Notes under the pieces: model-generated
Database searches by the model: none
What the model was told of the DNA's origin: nothing
The model's input: only the letters and a program-made list of their open reading frames with translations
Program-made: the position numbers and the translations under genes
Shown: positions 50,594 to 59,709 of the stretch, piece after piece
How positions within the stretch are numbered: position 1 is the stretch's first letter
Layout: each line of letters begins with the position of its first letter
Assembly (NCBI GenBank): GCA_037355855.1
Contig: CM074758.1
Coordinates: 6,483,001-6,547,000, forward strand
From: Pseudo-nitzschia pungens
Taxonomy: Eukaryota > Bacillariophyta > Bacillariophyceae > Bacillariales > Bacillariaceae
DNA: 64,000 nt
Reading direction: 5' to 3'

Positions 50594-50969
50594 GCGTTCG
50601 ATGACCGTTCCGAGAAAGCACAATGCTTCGAGGTCGTCTCATCGTAATGGCTGATCGTAGCCAACGATACTAGGGTATAACTTGTGTGACCCAGGTTGAT
50701 ATTTCGCGTGTGCCACAATGAAATCCCATCAACATGCCGGATGACGTGGCACCCTTCATAATATATTTACGAGAATCATTGTCTCGTATGTGAGCCTGAC
50801 TGCACTGCATTTGGTGTCATTTTAAGAATCCGGATCGAATTTGAAGATTTTGAAACGCGATTTGCTTTTTTCGATACTATCATTCTTCTTGCCTTCCGTC
50901 ACTCCTTTGCGCTAAGTTTTCGCTTTTTGTAATCGTATCCACAGTCATCGGCAGTCTGGTCGATATTCA
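50594..50969. other. Intergenic between convergent genes
   Basis: 3' ends of LIPB and the XRCC4-like gene. Nothing else recognised. Confidence 0.5.
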
Positions 50970-52016
50970 TTACAAAGATCCTTTGAGCTTCTTTCGATTA
51001 TTGGTTTCGTTGCTGCTGCCGACGTTGTCGTCGCTGCTATCAATGTTCAACCCACTTTGTTCCGACTCTTGTCGACGTTTTTGTTTCTCATCTCGATATC
51101 CATTTCGATTCATTTCGTACGTCCGGCCTTCCTGCAAAATCCCAACCATGTCAACAGCGTCGTTTGATCGTAGAACTGATACTCTATTTTTATGCTTCCG
51201 ATACAATTTTCGCCCCTCTGCCAACGCCAAAACATTTTTCCCTCCAAAAACTTCCTTGGCGTCATCAATGGGATCCGACGAGTCGGTTGATTTTCGAGCT
51301 AGCGTCGGCTTTTTCCTCATAGATGCAGCCCAGGCTTCTTTATCATTCTTGTGATTTTGTTCCAGTCGACATAATTCGATTTGATGTTTTTCGTTCATCC
51401 AATTTCGTAACTTTGTGAAATTATGCAATAGCGTGCTCTTACTCTTTTGTTCGGCGTCCGACATGTCTTTCGTAGCTTTCTTCCATAGATTGACCTCATT
51501 TTTCAAGTATTCTACTTCTTGAAGTGACTTATTTAATGCATCCCCTACGGAAATGCAATGCGAAACGACATCAATTTTTTCCATCTGCGTTCGATAGATA
51601 GTTCTCTTCATTTCATTCACCACTTTCTCTTGCAGCATGAGGACTATGTTATAGTTCTTGTTGAACCTGTCGTCCACTTCACTTTCGTAATGAAACGTCG
51701 TTGTCAAGTTCTTGGACCTTTTTTGGAACGACCCGTTTTCCTCGCCATCAGGAGAGTGTTCTCGTAGAAAAAGCCGACCTATTTCAAGAATTTGAGCACC
51801 CCCGTCGATCGAATCATCTACGCAAATAGAGGAGACATCGGAAAGTGAAATGCTGCATCTGTAGGCCGAAGTCTCGGTTGAAAGTTGAATAGCTAGAGAG
51901 TGATCGCAAGTATTATTGACCTCAATCAAGATGACGGCTCTCTTCGTCGCCGTCGACGAAGATGAGTTTTTATTGTCTTTCACTGACACGATGCGAGTCC
52001 CTAGACATATTGACAT
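50970..52016 (-). CDS. Coiled-coil protein, possibly XRCC4-like
   Basis: A 348-residue intact frame runs from the ATG at 52016. The layout resembles XRCC4, the scaffold of DNA ligase IV in non-homologous end joining. A beta-rich head of about 130 residues ('RAVILIEVNNTCDHSLAIQL', 'SLSDVSSICVD') is followed by a long coiled coil at about 150-225 ('LQEVEYLKNEVNLWKKATKD', 'LLHNFTKLRNWMNEKHQIEL') and a charged, Ser/Lys-rich tail with a basic cluster. The stretch around 'FTKLRNWMNEKHQIE' is similar in pattern to the XRCC4 helix 'RFILVLNEKKTKI'. XRCC4 homologues are poorly conserved, so the assignment rests on layout and a short motif only. Another coiled-coil family remains possible. Confidence 0.45.
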   Translation of the reverse strand: MSICLGTRIVSVKDNKNSSSSTATKRAVILIEVNNTCDHSLAIQLSTETSAYRCSISLSDVSSICVDDSIDGGAQILEIGRLFLREHSPDGEENGSFQKRSKNLTTTFHYESEVDDRFNKNYNIVLMLQEKVVNEMKRTIYRTQMEKIDVVSHCISVGDALNKSLQEVEYLKNEVNLWKKATKDMSDAEQKSKSTLLHNFTKLRNWMNEKHQIELCRLEQNHKNDKEAWAASMRKKPTLARKSTDSSDPIDDAKEVFGGKNVLALAEGRKLYRKHKNRVSVLRSNDAVDMVGILQEGRTYEMNRNGYRDEKQKRRQESEQSGLNIDSSDDNVGSSNETNNRKKLKGSL

Positions 52017-52657
52017 CTTCGGAGCTCCGATGACACCATTGCGGGGAAGATGATGATTGAAGAAAATACAGTAATGACACTGGTCGTACTTGTATTGTAC
52101 CGGTATGAATACCGCAAGTCTTACTTACTAACTTACTCCTAGAAGGTTAACCTTACCGGTAAGTTATGTTATTTACTACTACGTACTTCGTAGTATTTTT
52201 CAATTTTTCAACACCGTCAACTTTTGCGAACAACAGCACAACCCTCAACCCGGAAGGTAAACCTTACCATAATCTTACCGTGAAAAACTAAAATGGATCA
52301 CGTTTACGAAAATGGATCACTTGGAGTGACAGCATCTTTGCTTTTTTGCAATATCTCCTTACAGCCACCACCTCTGTTCAAAGTAAAGACATCCTCTGTT
52401 AGCTAACACTCTACTCAATGATGCTCTATATTCACTTTTAAACAATCTTGCTTATTTTTCTCTTGGTAAGCTCTCGAATACAGAAAATGGGCCGAAAACT
52501 GTATGTTTTTGAGTGACAGCATTGAGCTGGCCATGCCTGTGGATTTCACTGCAAATAAGTACGGCACACTTCAGTGAAAGAATTTTTTTGGGGGGTTTCA
52601 AATTTGTTTTTTTTTTCATTTTGAATTCGTTTTTTTTTGTTTCCGTTTCTTGCCCTT
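52017..52657. other. Intergenic, no gene recognised
   Basis: Probable promoter of the XRCC4-like gene, then AT-rich sequence with T- and G-runs (52565-52640) up to the Gypsy remnant. Confidence 0.4.
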
Positions 52658-53050
52658 GGCTTTGATGGTGGGAGTGAGTTCAAAGCAGAGTTCCAGGAGC
52701 TCTGCAAGAACATGGGGATGAAGAGAAAGCCTAGTGGGGCTTGGAATCCACAATCCAACTCAGTATTGGAGAGGATCCACCAAGTGCTCAAGGATTGCCT
52801 GCTATCCTTCAACCTGGAGAACAGGGACCTACATGAACAGGATCTCTTTGAGGAATTCACCACCAAGGCGGCATGCGCTATTAGAAGCACCATCCACACC
52901 ACCCTGGGGTACTCCCCAGCACAACTGGTGTTTGGAAGAGACATGTTTATGCCAGTGAACTTCCCAGTCAACTAGGAAGCAATCCAAGCAAGGAAACAAA
53001 AGAGCATCCACAAGAGCAACATCAGGGAGAACCGGAAGAGGATCCCTCAT
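52658..53050 (+). pseudogene. Gypsy integrase remnant, first half
   Basis: Encodes 'FDGGSEFKAEFQELCKNMG', 'LERIHQVLKDCLLSFNLE' and 'HTTLGYSPAQLVFGRDMF', close to the integrase at 45218-46285. A TAG replaces Trp after 'FPVN' (52973). At 53050 it is interrupted by the element 53051-55709 and resumes at 55710. Confidence 0.9.
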
Positions 53051-53061
53051 TGCCATACCAT

Positions 53062-54454
53062 TCAGTTGTGGGATCCTTTCTTCTTAAAGGTCTTTCTGTA
53101 CTTTCTTCTGTACTCCTTGAGGTCTCGCTCGGAGATGTCGATCTCGTCATCAGAGACTTCATGGTCGGCTTGGGCCGTAGCCAGCACATAGGAGTACTCA
53201 TGGTTTGATAGGTTCCGTCCCCAGTGGGGCTTGGGATGTTGCTCATTGTCTGAGTCTTCCTTTGCCACAAAATGCTCCTTGAGCAAGTTGATGGTTTCCC
53301 GGTTGAATTTCCCCTTCTTGGGGGGTCCTCCGGTTAGTTTCCAGCATTTGCCAGCATGGACCTTGCCACAGGTCTTGCATAGCTGTTTGTTGCCGTTATC
53401 CATAGGGCGCTTCTTTTTGCCAGGGGACTTCCCGTGGTGGGTTCCTCCCCCAGATGTGGCCTTGGGTGTCTTCTTGGTGCCACCATTCTGTTTTTCCAGG
53501 TCGGAGATTCGTTTGCGGAGTTTGTCCTTGCTCCGGATGGTGATTTCCAGGTTTTCAAGTTTGTCGATGGTGGTGTTGAAGGAGTGGGCATAGATGTCCC
53601 ATCCGATATGGTCCAGTTTGTCCCTTTGGGAGGAGGTCATGTTGGAATCTAGGATTTCCTTCATGTCCTCTTCCGTGTAGCTGGACGGAGCAGCGCCGGT
53701 TGTGGCACCGCTTTCCCAGAGACATTCTGGTAGATAGCTCTGTAGTTTGGCCATGCGGTTCGCCCAAGAGCGTGTCGATTTTTGTATTCCGGATGAATCT
53801 CCGGAGGAGAATGTAGGACCTTTTGCCATTCATGTCATTGCCAAAGATTTTGAGCTTGAGGGCATGCATACACTCCTCAATGACATCCTTTCTGTACTCC
53901 TGGGTTTGGTAGTACTGGATCAGGGCATTCGGGACCCTTTTCTTGGGGACCGGAGCGTCAAGTTCAACGGGTTCCGGTTCTTGTTTGGACGCCGCCGTAG
54001 CAGTCGCGTCATTGTTCGCGGTTGGGGCGGTGGGGCCTGTAACCGTTTCCTTGGGTTTGTCAGAGGGAGGCTCGGTAGGCTCCCTCATTGCAATCCTCTG
54101 GAGTTTTTGTTGGAGCAGTTGGTTGCTGTGGACCTTGTGTCCCGGTTCGGCATAGTAGGTCCGGCCCAGGGTCATCTGGACAATGGAGAGCGCCTCGTGG
54201 GAGAGGACTCTCTGGAGGATATCCAGTTTCTGGTCTCCTTGGAGTTTTTCATTGCCAGCAATTTTCTGGTCAAAATCTCTCTTCCAGATGACGAAGAGTT
54301 CCGGTCTTTCGTTGCCGGTGAGTACCTTCAGATAATCACTGAAGGCCACTCCCCCCTTCTCTGAGTCTATGCTCATCTTTACAGCAGTGGCATCTTCCGG
54401 CCAGTCCTCTCGTGTAAAGGTAAAGGGTTTCTTTTTGGTTCCTTTGGACGCCAT
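53062..54454 (-). pseudogene. Gypsy gag of the derivative
   Basis: Starts 'MASKGTKKKPFTFTREDW' at 54454. A frame break near 53780-53800 follows 'SYILLRRFIRNTKID', and the second frame then continues ('MAKLQSYLPECLWE' ... 'CKTCGKVHAGKCW' ... 'KKGSHN') to a TGA at 53062-53064. It lacks the TGA stops that break the copy at 41648-43059. The two gags are closely related but separately mutated. Confidence 0.9.
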
Positions 54455-55141
54455 GGTGGGTTAATCAGTTTCTTTTATTAAGTTTATTTTATCTTAGTTA
54501 CACTGCTTCTGTTATCTCTGTTTGCTTGTGTTGGAACTGAGCAAGAATGATTGCTCCAGTTCCTCCAGTTTTTCTTGTTGGATTTCCACTGCTCTCGCAA
54601 TAACTCGTGTTATAACTGATTTTCCCCCTGGTTTGTCCAGTGGTGGGAGTTGTTTCTCTCTTTAGCTCCCGGGAATCCTGTGGTTCCCCGGAGTTGTTTC
54701 TGTTTTTATTTTGTGGGATTCGATTCCCGTGGTTCTCCGGCGTTGCTTCTCTGTTAAGCAGTCACCGGGCCGGTCCCACTTCCCGTTTCCCGTGGGATTA
54801 GTGGTGTTGGGGTATTTATTATATACCTTTCCGGATATTTGTATATTTCGGTTTTGGTTGGCATACCCTTTTTGGTCTGTCCATTCACTCAGTGTTGGTC
54901 CAATTAGTCCACTCACTGATTTATGTGTCACTTTTTCAGTGTGTATTTTCGAATTTTTCGATTATTTCCTGCTGTCGACCATGGTCCTGTTTAGGTCCTT
55001 AGGTGTCTCTGTTGCTGCTGCTGTTCCATCTAATGGAGCTAGCTGCTGCTGGGGTTGGTCTTCCTTAGTGCTGCAGACACTGGATATCCTTCTCCCTGTT
55101 TTGCTTCTCTGCGCCTCCATTTTTGGCAGTCTTTCGGTCCC

Positions 55142-55447
55142 TGTTACATGCTGACGTAGGCACCCTACGAGAGGCTCTAAATGATTATTGAATCCCGCAT
55201 GTGCTCCAATACACAAGAATATATATAATATTCATGTACATATACTGAATATCCAACGTACAAGAATACACATACAATTCAAACAAAGATTCAAATGACT
55301 CGATGAACAATATTCGATCATTCATTCCATACTCAAGAAATCATTCCCATCTCGTAAAGTATTCAACCATTCTCTTTCATAACACAATTTATTAATCATA
55401 CCTCTTTAAAATACTCCTATCGCATATTTCTACCTTAGAGTGTAACA
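55142..55447 (+). repeat. Solo LTR with target duplication
   Basis: 306 bp from TGTTACATGC to GAGTGTAACA, flanked by GTCCC at 55137-55141 and 55448-55452. The 3' half resembles the LTR at 55843-56168 (CTCGTAAAGTAT near the end and the same GTAACA terminus), so both belong to one LTR clan. No internal region is left. The strand is assigned only by similarity to that LTR. Confidence 0.9.
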
Positions 55448-55520
55448 GTCCCGTCGGCGCCTTGGTCAATCGGTTCCTTTCAGCTCATGGTCATCAGCGC
55501 TCAGCTTGATTTTAAAATCA

Positions 55521-55709
55521 TGCCATACCCTGGGTCTACTAGTGATTAGAATAGTAGTGATATGCAAATTGTGAGCTCTAGTGGTTAGTCTATCTACTAC
55601 AGGTCTAAGAGCTCTCTGGATCGGCGATTCTATCGGCTCGCCGATTGTTTTTATCCTTATCCTTAATCCAGTCCTGTATGTCCTCGTGACTGTATTTTGG
55701 CGCACGGCA
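55521..55709 (-). repeat. 5' LTR of the gag-only Gypsy derivative
   Basis: 189 bp, starting TGCCGTGCGC at 55709 on the minus strand and ending GGTATGGCA. The palindrome TGATTTTAAAATCA follows, as in the complete Gypsy. Confidence 0.9.
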
Positions 55710-55714
55710 CTCAT

Positions 55715-55842
55715 GTCTATAAGGAAGGAGACTATGTCACCCTGGAAAGGAAGGGCATTATTCCAAAACTATCCTTCCCACGGCAAGGACCTTACAAGGT
55801 ACTCAAGGCCCATAGTAATGGAACTGTAACTATAGAAACTGC
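55715..55842 (+). pseudogene. Gypsy integrase remnant, second half
   Basis: Continues the frame interrupted at 53050: 'VYKEGDYVTLERKGIIPKLS', 'FPRQGPYKVLKAHSNGTVTI'. It is cut again at 55843 by the start of another LTR. Confidence 0.9.
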
Positions 55843-56168
55843 TGTGACGAGCTAGCGTAGCTAGCTCAAGCCACGACTGAATAATTAACCGAATCCCATA
55901 TGGGAATCAAATATTATATCTTCAGTCATGAATACATTTCGATATGTATTATAACTATTATGGTCGAGTCCCAGATTAGGATATATGCCTAATCGTGGGA
56001 ACCGACAATGAACCAACATTTATGGCAGAGCATGCCAAAGTGTGGCTATGCTCGCGACCTCGAAATTTTATATGTTTCCATTGTCAATTCACGTAACAAT
56101 ATCTCGTAAAGTATCTAAACATTCACAATTTTCATACTACTCCAAAATTTCTACTCTAGACCGTAACA
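55843..56168 (+). repeat. 5' LTR of the second Gypsy-type element
   Basis: Begins TGTGACGAGCTAGCG, ends GACCGTAACA. The palindrome CAGTAATTACTG follows directly at the primer-binding position. Confidence 0.8.
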
Positions 56169-56294
56169 CAGTAATTACTGTTTGTGCTTTACAGTAGAAA
56201 CAGTAGAAATCAGTACTGAATTCGAAACTCTAACAGCCTCAACAACAGAGGCACCTTTATCTCCAGCAAAACATCAATCGAAACGCAATCAACC

Positions 56295-57338
56295 ATGGCA
56301 GGTATCTACAGAGACCCCCCTATTGCTTACAAGAGCTCCTTCGATTGCACCAAACCGAAACTTTTCACCCTATACAACGTCGACGAGGATCGAACCGACA
56401 GCATGAAAGTCCCTCTGTTCACAGAGACCGGAGGACTAGAAGAATTGCTCTTTGTGGAGGAGTCTTTTCGAAACGCCGCCAAGCTCTTAAGACTCCCAAT
56501 TGACATCTACCTCACACACTTCAGTCGATGCCTCACTACAGACGCACAGAGCAAGTGGAATGACATGATCAAGGATCCACTGGACCCAGATGAATACCAA
56601 TATTCCCAGGAAGAGATTGGTGGATATGACCAAGCGTTCCTTGACTTCACCAAGCTCTACTGCAACGCCAGGGATGCTAGAGATATCATGCATACTTATC
56701 TTCGAAGCGCGGAATGCCGCAAGACTCCCTCAGTTACGTGCAAGGAACACGCCGACAGAATCCTTATCCTCATGAAATACACTCAGAAACTAGATGGGAG
56801 CAGCGCTCCTCTATCCCGAATAGAGAAACTAACAATCCTGCTACACTCATTCCCTTCTGCATGGATCGAGAACTACGGAATCATCCACAGTGGAATTCAA
56901 GAAGATACCACAATCCAGCACATTGTGGATCATATGAGCTGCCATGAGAGACAAGCCAACAAGAAGAGCAATAAAAACAATAACAAACAACAAAACAAAC
57001 GCTCGAACAATCCGAACAATAACTCTCGCAAACGCAACTCGCACTCCAACAAAGGCAACAACAATAAAAAGAAATCAAACCCCTGTAGGATTCCGGGCCA
57101 TAATCATGATTGGTCCGAGTTCTCAAAAAATAAGTACTCCAAGAACTACAAGGGCCCCGGCAACTCCCAAACTGAGTCCTTCCATGCTCACACTCAAGCC
57201 CTAATGATACCAGGGAGCAATGAGACCTTCCAAGCACATATCAACGCAGCTCGTGATGCAGCGATTGAAGAATACCATGCCAATCATGGTGGAAGAACAG
57301 AAAGGAGCATCGATGGGGACCTCATTTGGCTCCCCTGA
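56295..57338 (+). CDS. Gag of the second Gypsy-type element
   Basis: 347 residues from the ATG at 56295 ('MAGIYRDPPIAYKSSFDCTK'). A helical capsid-like part ('AKLLRLPIDIYLTHFSRCLT', 'WIENYGIIHSGIQEDTTIQH') is followed by an Asn/Lys-rich basic stretch and a knuckle-like 'CRIPGHNHDWSEF' (about 57085). The frame is intact. It ends at a TGA (57336-57338), and the same frame then continues into protease, so Gag-Pol may be made by stop-codon readthrough. Confidence 0.8.
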   Translation: MAGIYRDPPIAYKSSFDCTKPKLFTLYNVDEDRTDSMKVPLFTETGGLEELLFVEESFRNAAKLLRLPIDIYLTHFSRCLTTDAQSKWNDMIKDPLDPDEYQYSQEEIGGYDQAFLDFTKLYCNARDARDIMHTYLRSAECRKTPSVTCKEHADRILILMKYTQKLDGSSAPLSRIEKLTILLHSFPSAWIENYGIIHSGIQEDTTIQHIVDHMSCHERQANKKSNKNNNKQQNKRSNNPNNNSRKRNSHSNKGNNNKKKSNPCRIPGHNHDWSEFSKNKYSKNYKGPGNSQTESFHAHTQALMIPGSNETFQAHINAARDAAIEEYHANHGGRTERSIDGDLIWLP

Positions 57339-57395
57339 ATCTCCAATGGCTCCAGGCCTAAGAAGCCCCGGGCTTCACCAAAACCAGCAATCACC

Positions 57396-58160
57396 TTGCC
57401 TCCAGCTCCCCAGGAACTGGATGCCAGCACAGCCCTGCTGTCTGGGATGACGCATGGAGGAGATCTCCCAGATAAAGAGGGGAAGGAACCTACAGGATGG
57501 AGTATTCCTGTTGAAAGCTCAGCAAAACTAAAGCCTGCAGCAGCAGCAAAAACAATCGTTCGTAACATCCTACAGGATATATCGAACAAGGATACGAATC
57601 GAAATCAAACGAATCGATCCAAGGGTACAGACGCATCAACATCGATCAACGCGATCGATCGAAATAGGACAGCAGCAGCAACAAATGGACCCACCGTGTC
57701 CCTGGCAAGAAATTGGTCTACCGGTACAGCAAAAAATCTCTATTGCAACCCCGGAAACTCCAAAGACTACACCAAAGGAGGTGCGCTGGAGCAAAATTAT
57801 TTAAAGCTGCTGTCGACTGCTGGAAATACAACAAAAAATACAGCAGAACAGGCATACATAAATAAGAGCAACGTGGCTCCTATTCCGAATACGAGCAACG
57901 TGGCTCCTATTCTACTAACCAACGTACAGTACATACAAGGCATACCAACGAAATCAAGACCACTACTCGCACTACTCGATAGTGGATCATCTGGAACTCT
58001 AATCAACAAACGCGCCCTACCATTTGGCACCATGCCAATAAGAAGCAAGCACCAGGTATTAACCACGACAGCAAATGGAAGCTTCGATACTACAGAATAC
58101 GTCATCATGAAGAACCTCAAGTTACAAGAGTTTGGCAACTATACCATAGGTATGTGTTGA
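57396..58160 (+). CDS. Pol fragment with aspartic protease of the second Gypsy-type element
   Basis: The frame is the same as gag. A linker of about 180 residues is followed by 'PLLALLDSGSSGTLINKRAL' (about 57960), a retropepsin active site D-S-G, and 'NLKLQEFGNYTIG'. The frame ends at 58160 shortly after similarity is lost at about 58148, where the element is broken. RT is absent. Confidence 0.75.
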   Translation: MPPAPQELDASTALLSGMTHGGDLPDKEGKEPTGWSIPVESSAKLKPAAAAKTIVRNILQDISNKDTNRNQTNRSKGTDASTSINAIDRNRTAAATNGPTVSLARNWSTGTAKNLYCNPGNSKDYTKGGALEQNYLKLLSTAGNTTKNTAEQAYINKSNVAPIPNTSNVAPILLTNVQYIQGIPTKSRPLLALLDSGSSGTLINKRALPFGTMPIRSKHQVLTTTANGSFDTTEYVIMKNLKLQEFGNYTIGMC

Positions 58161-59709
58161 TATTCGCTCGTCAGCGATCTTCGTGGTCTAATCGTAGAAC
58201 TTAATCGTCTTATACTGCGTACTGGAAATAGGCGAAAGCCTTAACAATAATAATACATAAAGTCCTGGCAAATCGTGAGTCTACAGTGGACTGTTCAAGG
58301 TCTATTGCATACGCTCAAGCAATACAAGGCACTTCCCTAGAGGTACATCGGAATCGATCGATAGGAGGGCATGATAGGCGTGTTTATTTTAGAGTATAAA
58401 GAAAAGAGTGGAAGGAGCTGAGCCAAAGCGCTCAGCTCTGTATCGTGACAGCGATTCGCTAACTCGTATAATAACAGAGCTTCCGTAGCTCTGGTACTGT
58501 ATCCTACGAGTAGCGTACCGTATCGGAGTATCGTAGGGTATCTCCGATTAATTAGATCGAATCGTGTGCTAGCGATAATAACTCGCGTACCGTATGCTAG
58601 CGCGTTGGGTAACTGTTTGGGCCGGGCATCCAGTCATGGTACATATTATACACCAATGACCTGGCCCCGGCGGTAGCATGGTATCTTAGCATTGGTATCA
58701 TGGTAGGTTAGCATCTTCAGTATCTCGTAGCCTTAGCAACCCTAACCCTGTAGCATTTAGCTACACCCTGAAAAGGTGCTTTACTCGGGGTACGTACGAT
58801 TGGTACAAATCGTACGCGGCGACCCTAGTAAACTCTGCTAGCAATACTAGACAGGATAGGTCTGCTGCTAAGCCTGCTGCTAAGCCTGCTGCTAAGCCTG
58901 CTGCTAAGCCTGTTGCTAAGCCTGCTGCTAAGCCTGTATGCTACCAATTAGCACACAGCCTAGCACTCAACTCAGCACCTGTTAGTCAGCCACTGGAGGC
59001 TGCTGACTGTAGCCCCAGTACATTCTCCTACACAGGAGCCTTAGCGCAGATGGTAGCACACTGGATATCTTCATAGTCCCCGTGATTCATGCTAGTAGTC
59101 CTGTACTGAGCAACTGTACAGGTCCCCGGAAACAGATACTCCCAGGGGAACACCAATACTCTTGCTTGTTGTACCAGGACACTTGGATGGATCATACAGA
59201 ATCAGGGTTGTATCCATATCACTTGTCAGAGGTCAAAACTGCACCAAATATTGCAGTTCTTCTATCAGAGGCCCGGCCGATTTATGGTAGAAAAAAAGGA
59301 GGGGGTTGGACCGGAAGGCATTTTGCCCTTGGTCCGATTCCTTAACACATATAAGGACATATCAATCGGCCTATTGTATTTCAAGTTTATAGTCCCCGGA
59401 ACCGGTGTACCGGAGACTCCCAAGTATAACATATAACATAAGATCAAATCAAAGTCAAATATCGGAGCGCTCGAAAAGAGGTTGCGTCCGAAATAAGGTT
59501 GCATCCGAAATCAAAATCGAAGCGGTCGATAAACTCGTAATCGAAATCCGTAATCCGTTGTCGACTGCGTTCGAAACCGAAACCGAAATCGAAATCGAAT
59601 TCGAAGTTGCGGTCCCCGGGACCATTGTCCCCGGGATCTCGAAATAACAGATCGCGTCCACACTGCTTGCCAGAGATAAAAGTACCTCAAATAATGCAGC
59701 TGGAGCAAT
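58161..59709. other. Non-coding region with short repeats
   Basis: TGTTGATATTCGC at 58155 looks like a Copia LTR start, but no end or target duplication was found. At 58861-58932 the 12-mer CCTGCTGCTAAG is repeated six times. CCGGGGAC palindromes occur near 59392-59416 and 59610-59636, and GAAATC-type hexamers near 59565-59600. The last 350 bp may be the 3' untranslated part or LTR of the Copia to the right. Confidence 0.5.
59034..59095 (+). pseudogene. tRNA-Met-like decayed sequence
   Basis: TTAGCGCAGATGGTAGCAC is a good D-arm/A-box of an elongator tRNA-Met. A CTGGA...CTTCATA stretch with CAT in anticodon position and GTGATTCATGC in place of the T-arm follow. The anticodon stem does not close and the acceptor stem is not convincing, so this is at best a pseudo-tRNA. 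Confidence 0.3.

Larger units (their letters stand above)
53051..55709 (-). mobile_element. Gag-only Gypsy derivative with target duplication
   Basis: The element is flanked by CTCAT at 53046-53050 and 55710-55714. It has a 5' LTR (55709-55521), a leader, a gag gene, and then the end of gag is joined directly to the last ~9 bp of an LTR (GGTATGGCA on its strand). All of pol and nearly all of the 3' LTR are deleted, with a two-base overlap (GG) at the junction. It sits in reverse orientation inside a Gypsy integrase gene. Its leader contains the solo LTR 55142-55447. Confidence 0.9.
55843..58160 (+). mobile_element. Second Gypsy-type LTR element, truncated after protease
   Basis: A 326-bp LTR (55843-56168, TGTGACGAG...CCGTAACA) is followed by gag (56295-57338) and protease (57396-58160). 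RT, RNase H, integrase and the 3' LTR are absent, so the element is cut at about 58150. Confidence 0.85.

Noticed and set aside
58155..58650. TGTTGATATTCGC as the start of a Copia LTR
   Set aside because: No matching CA end with the expected 5-bp duplication was found, and no second copy exists in the window.
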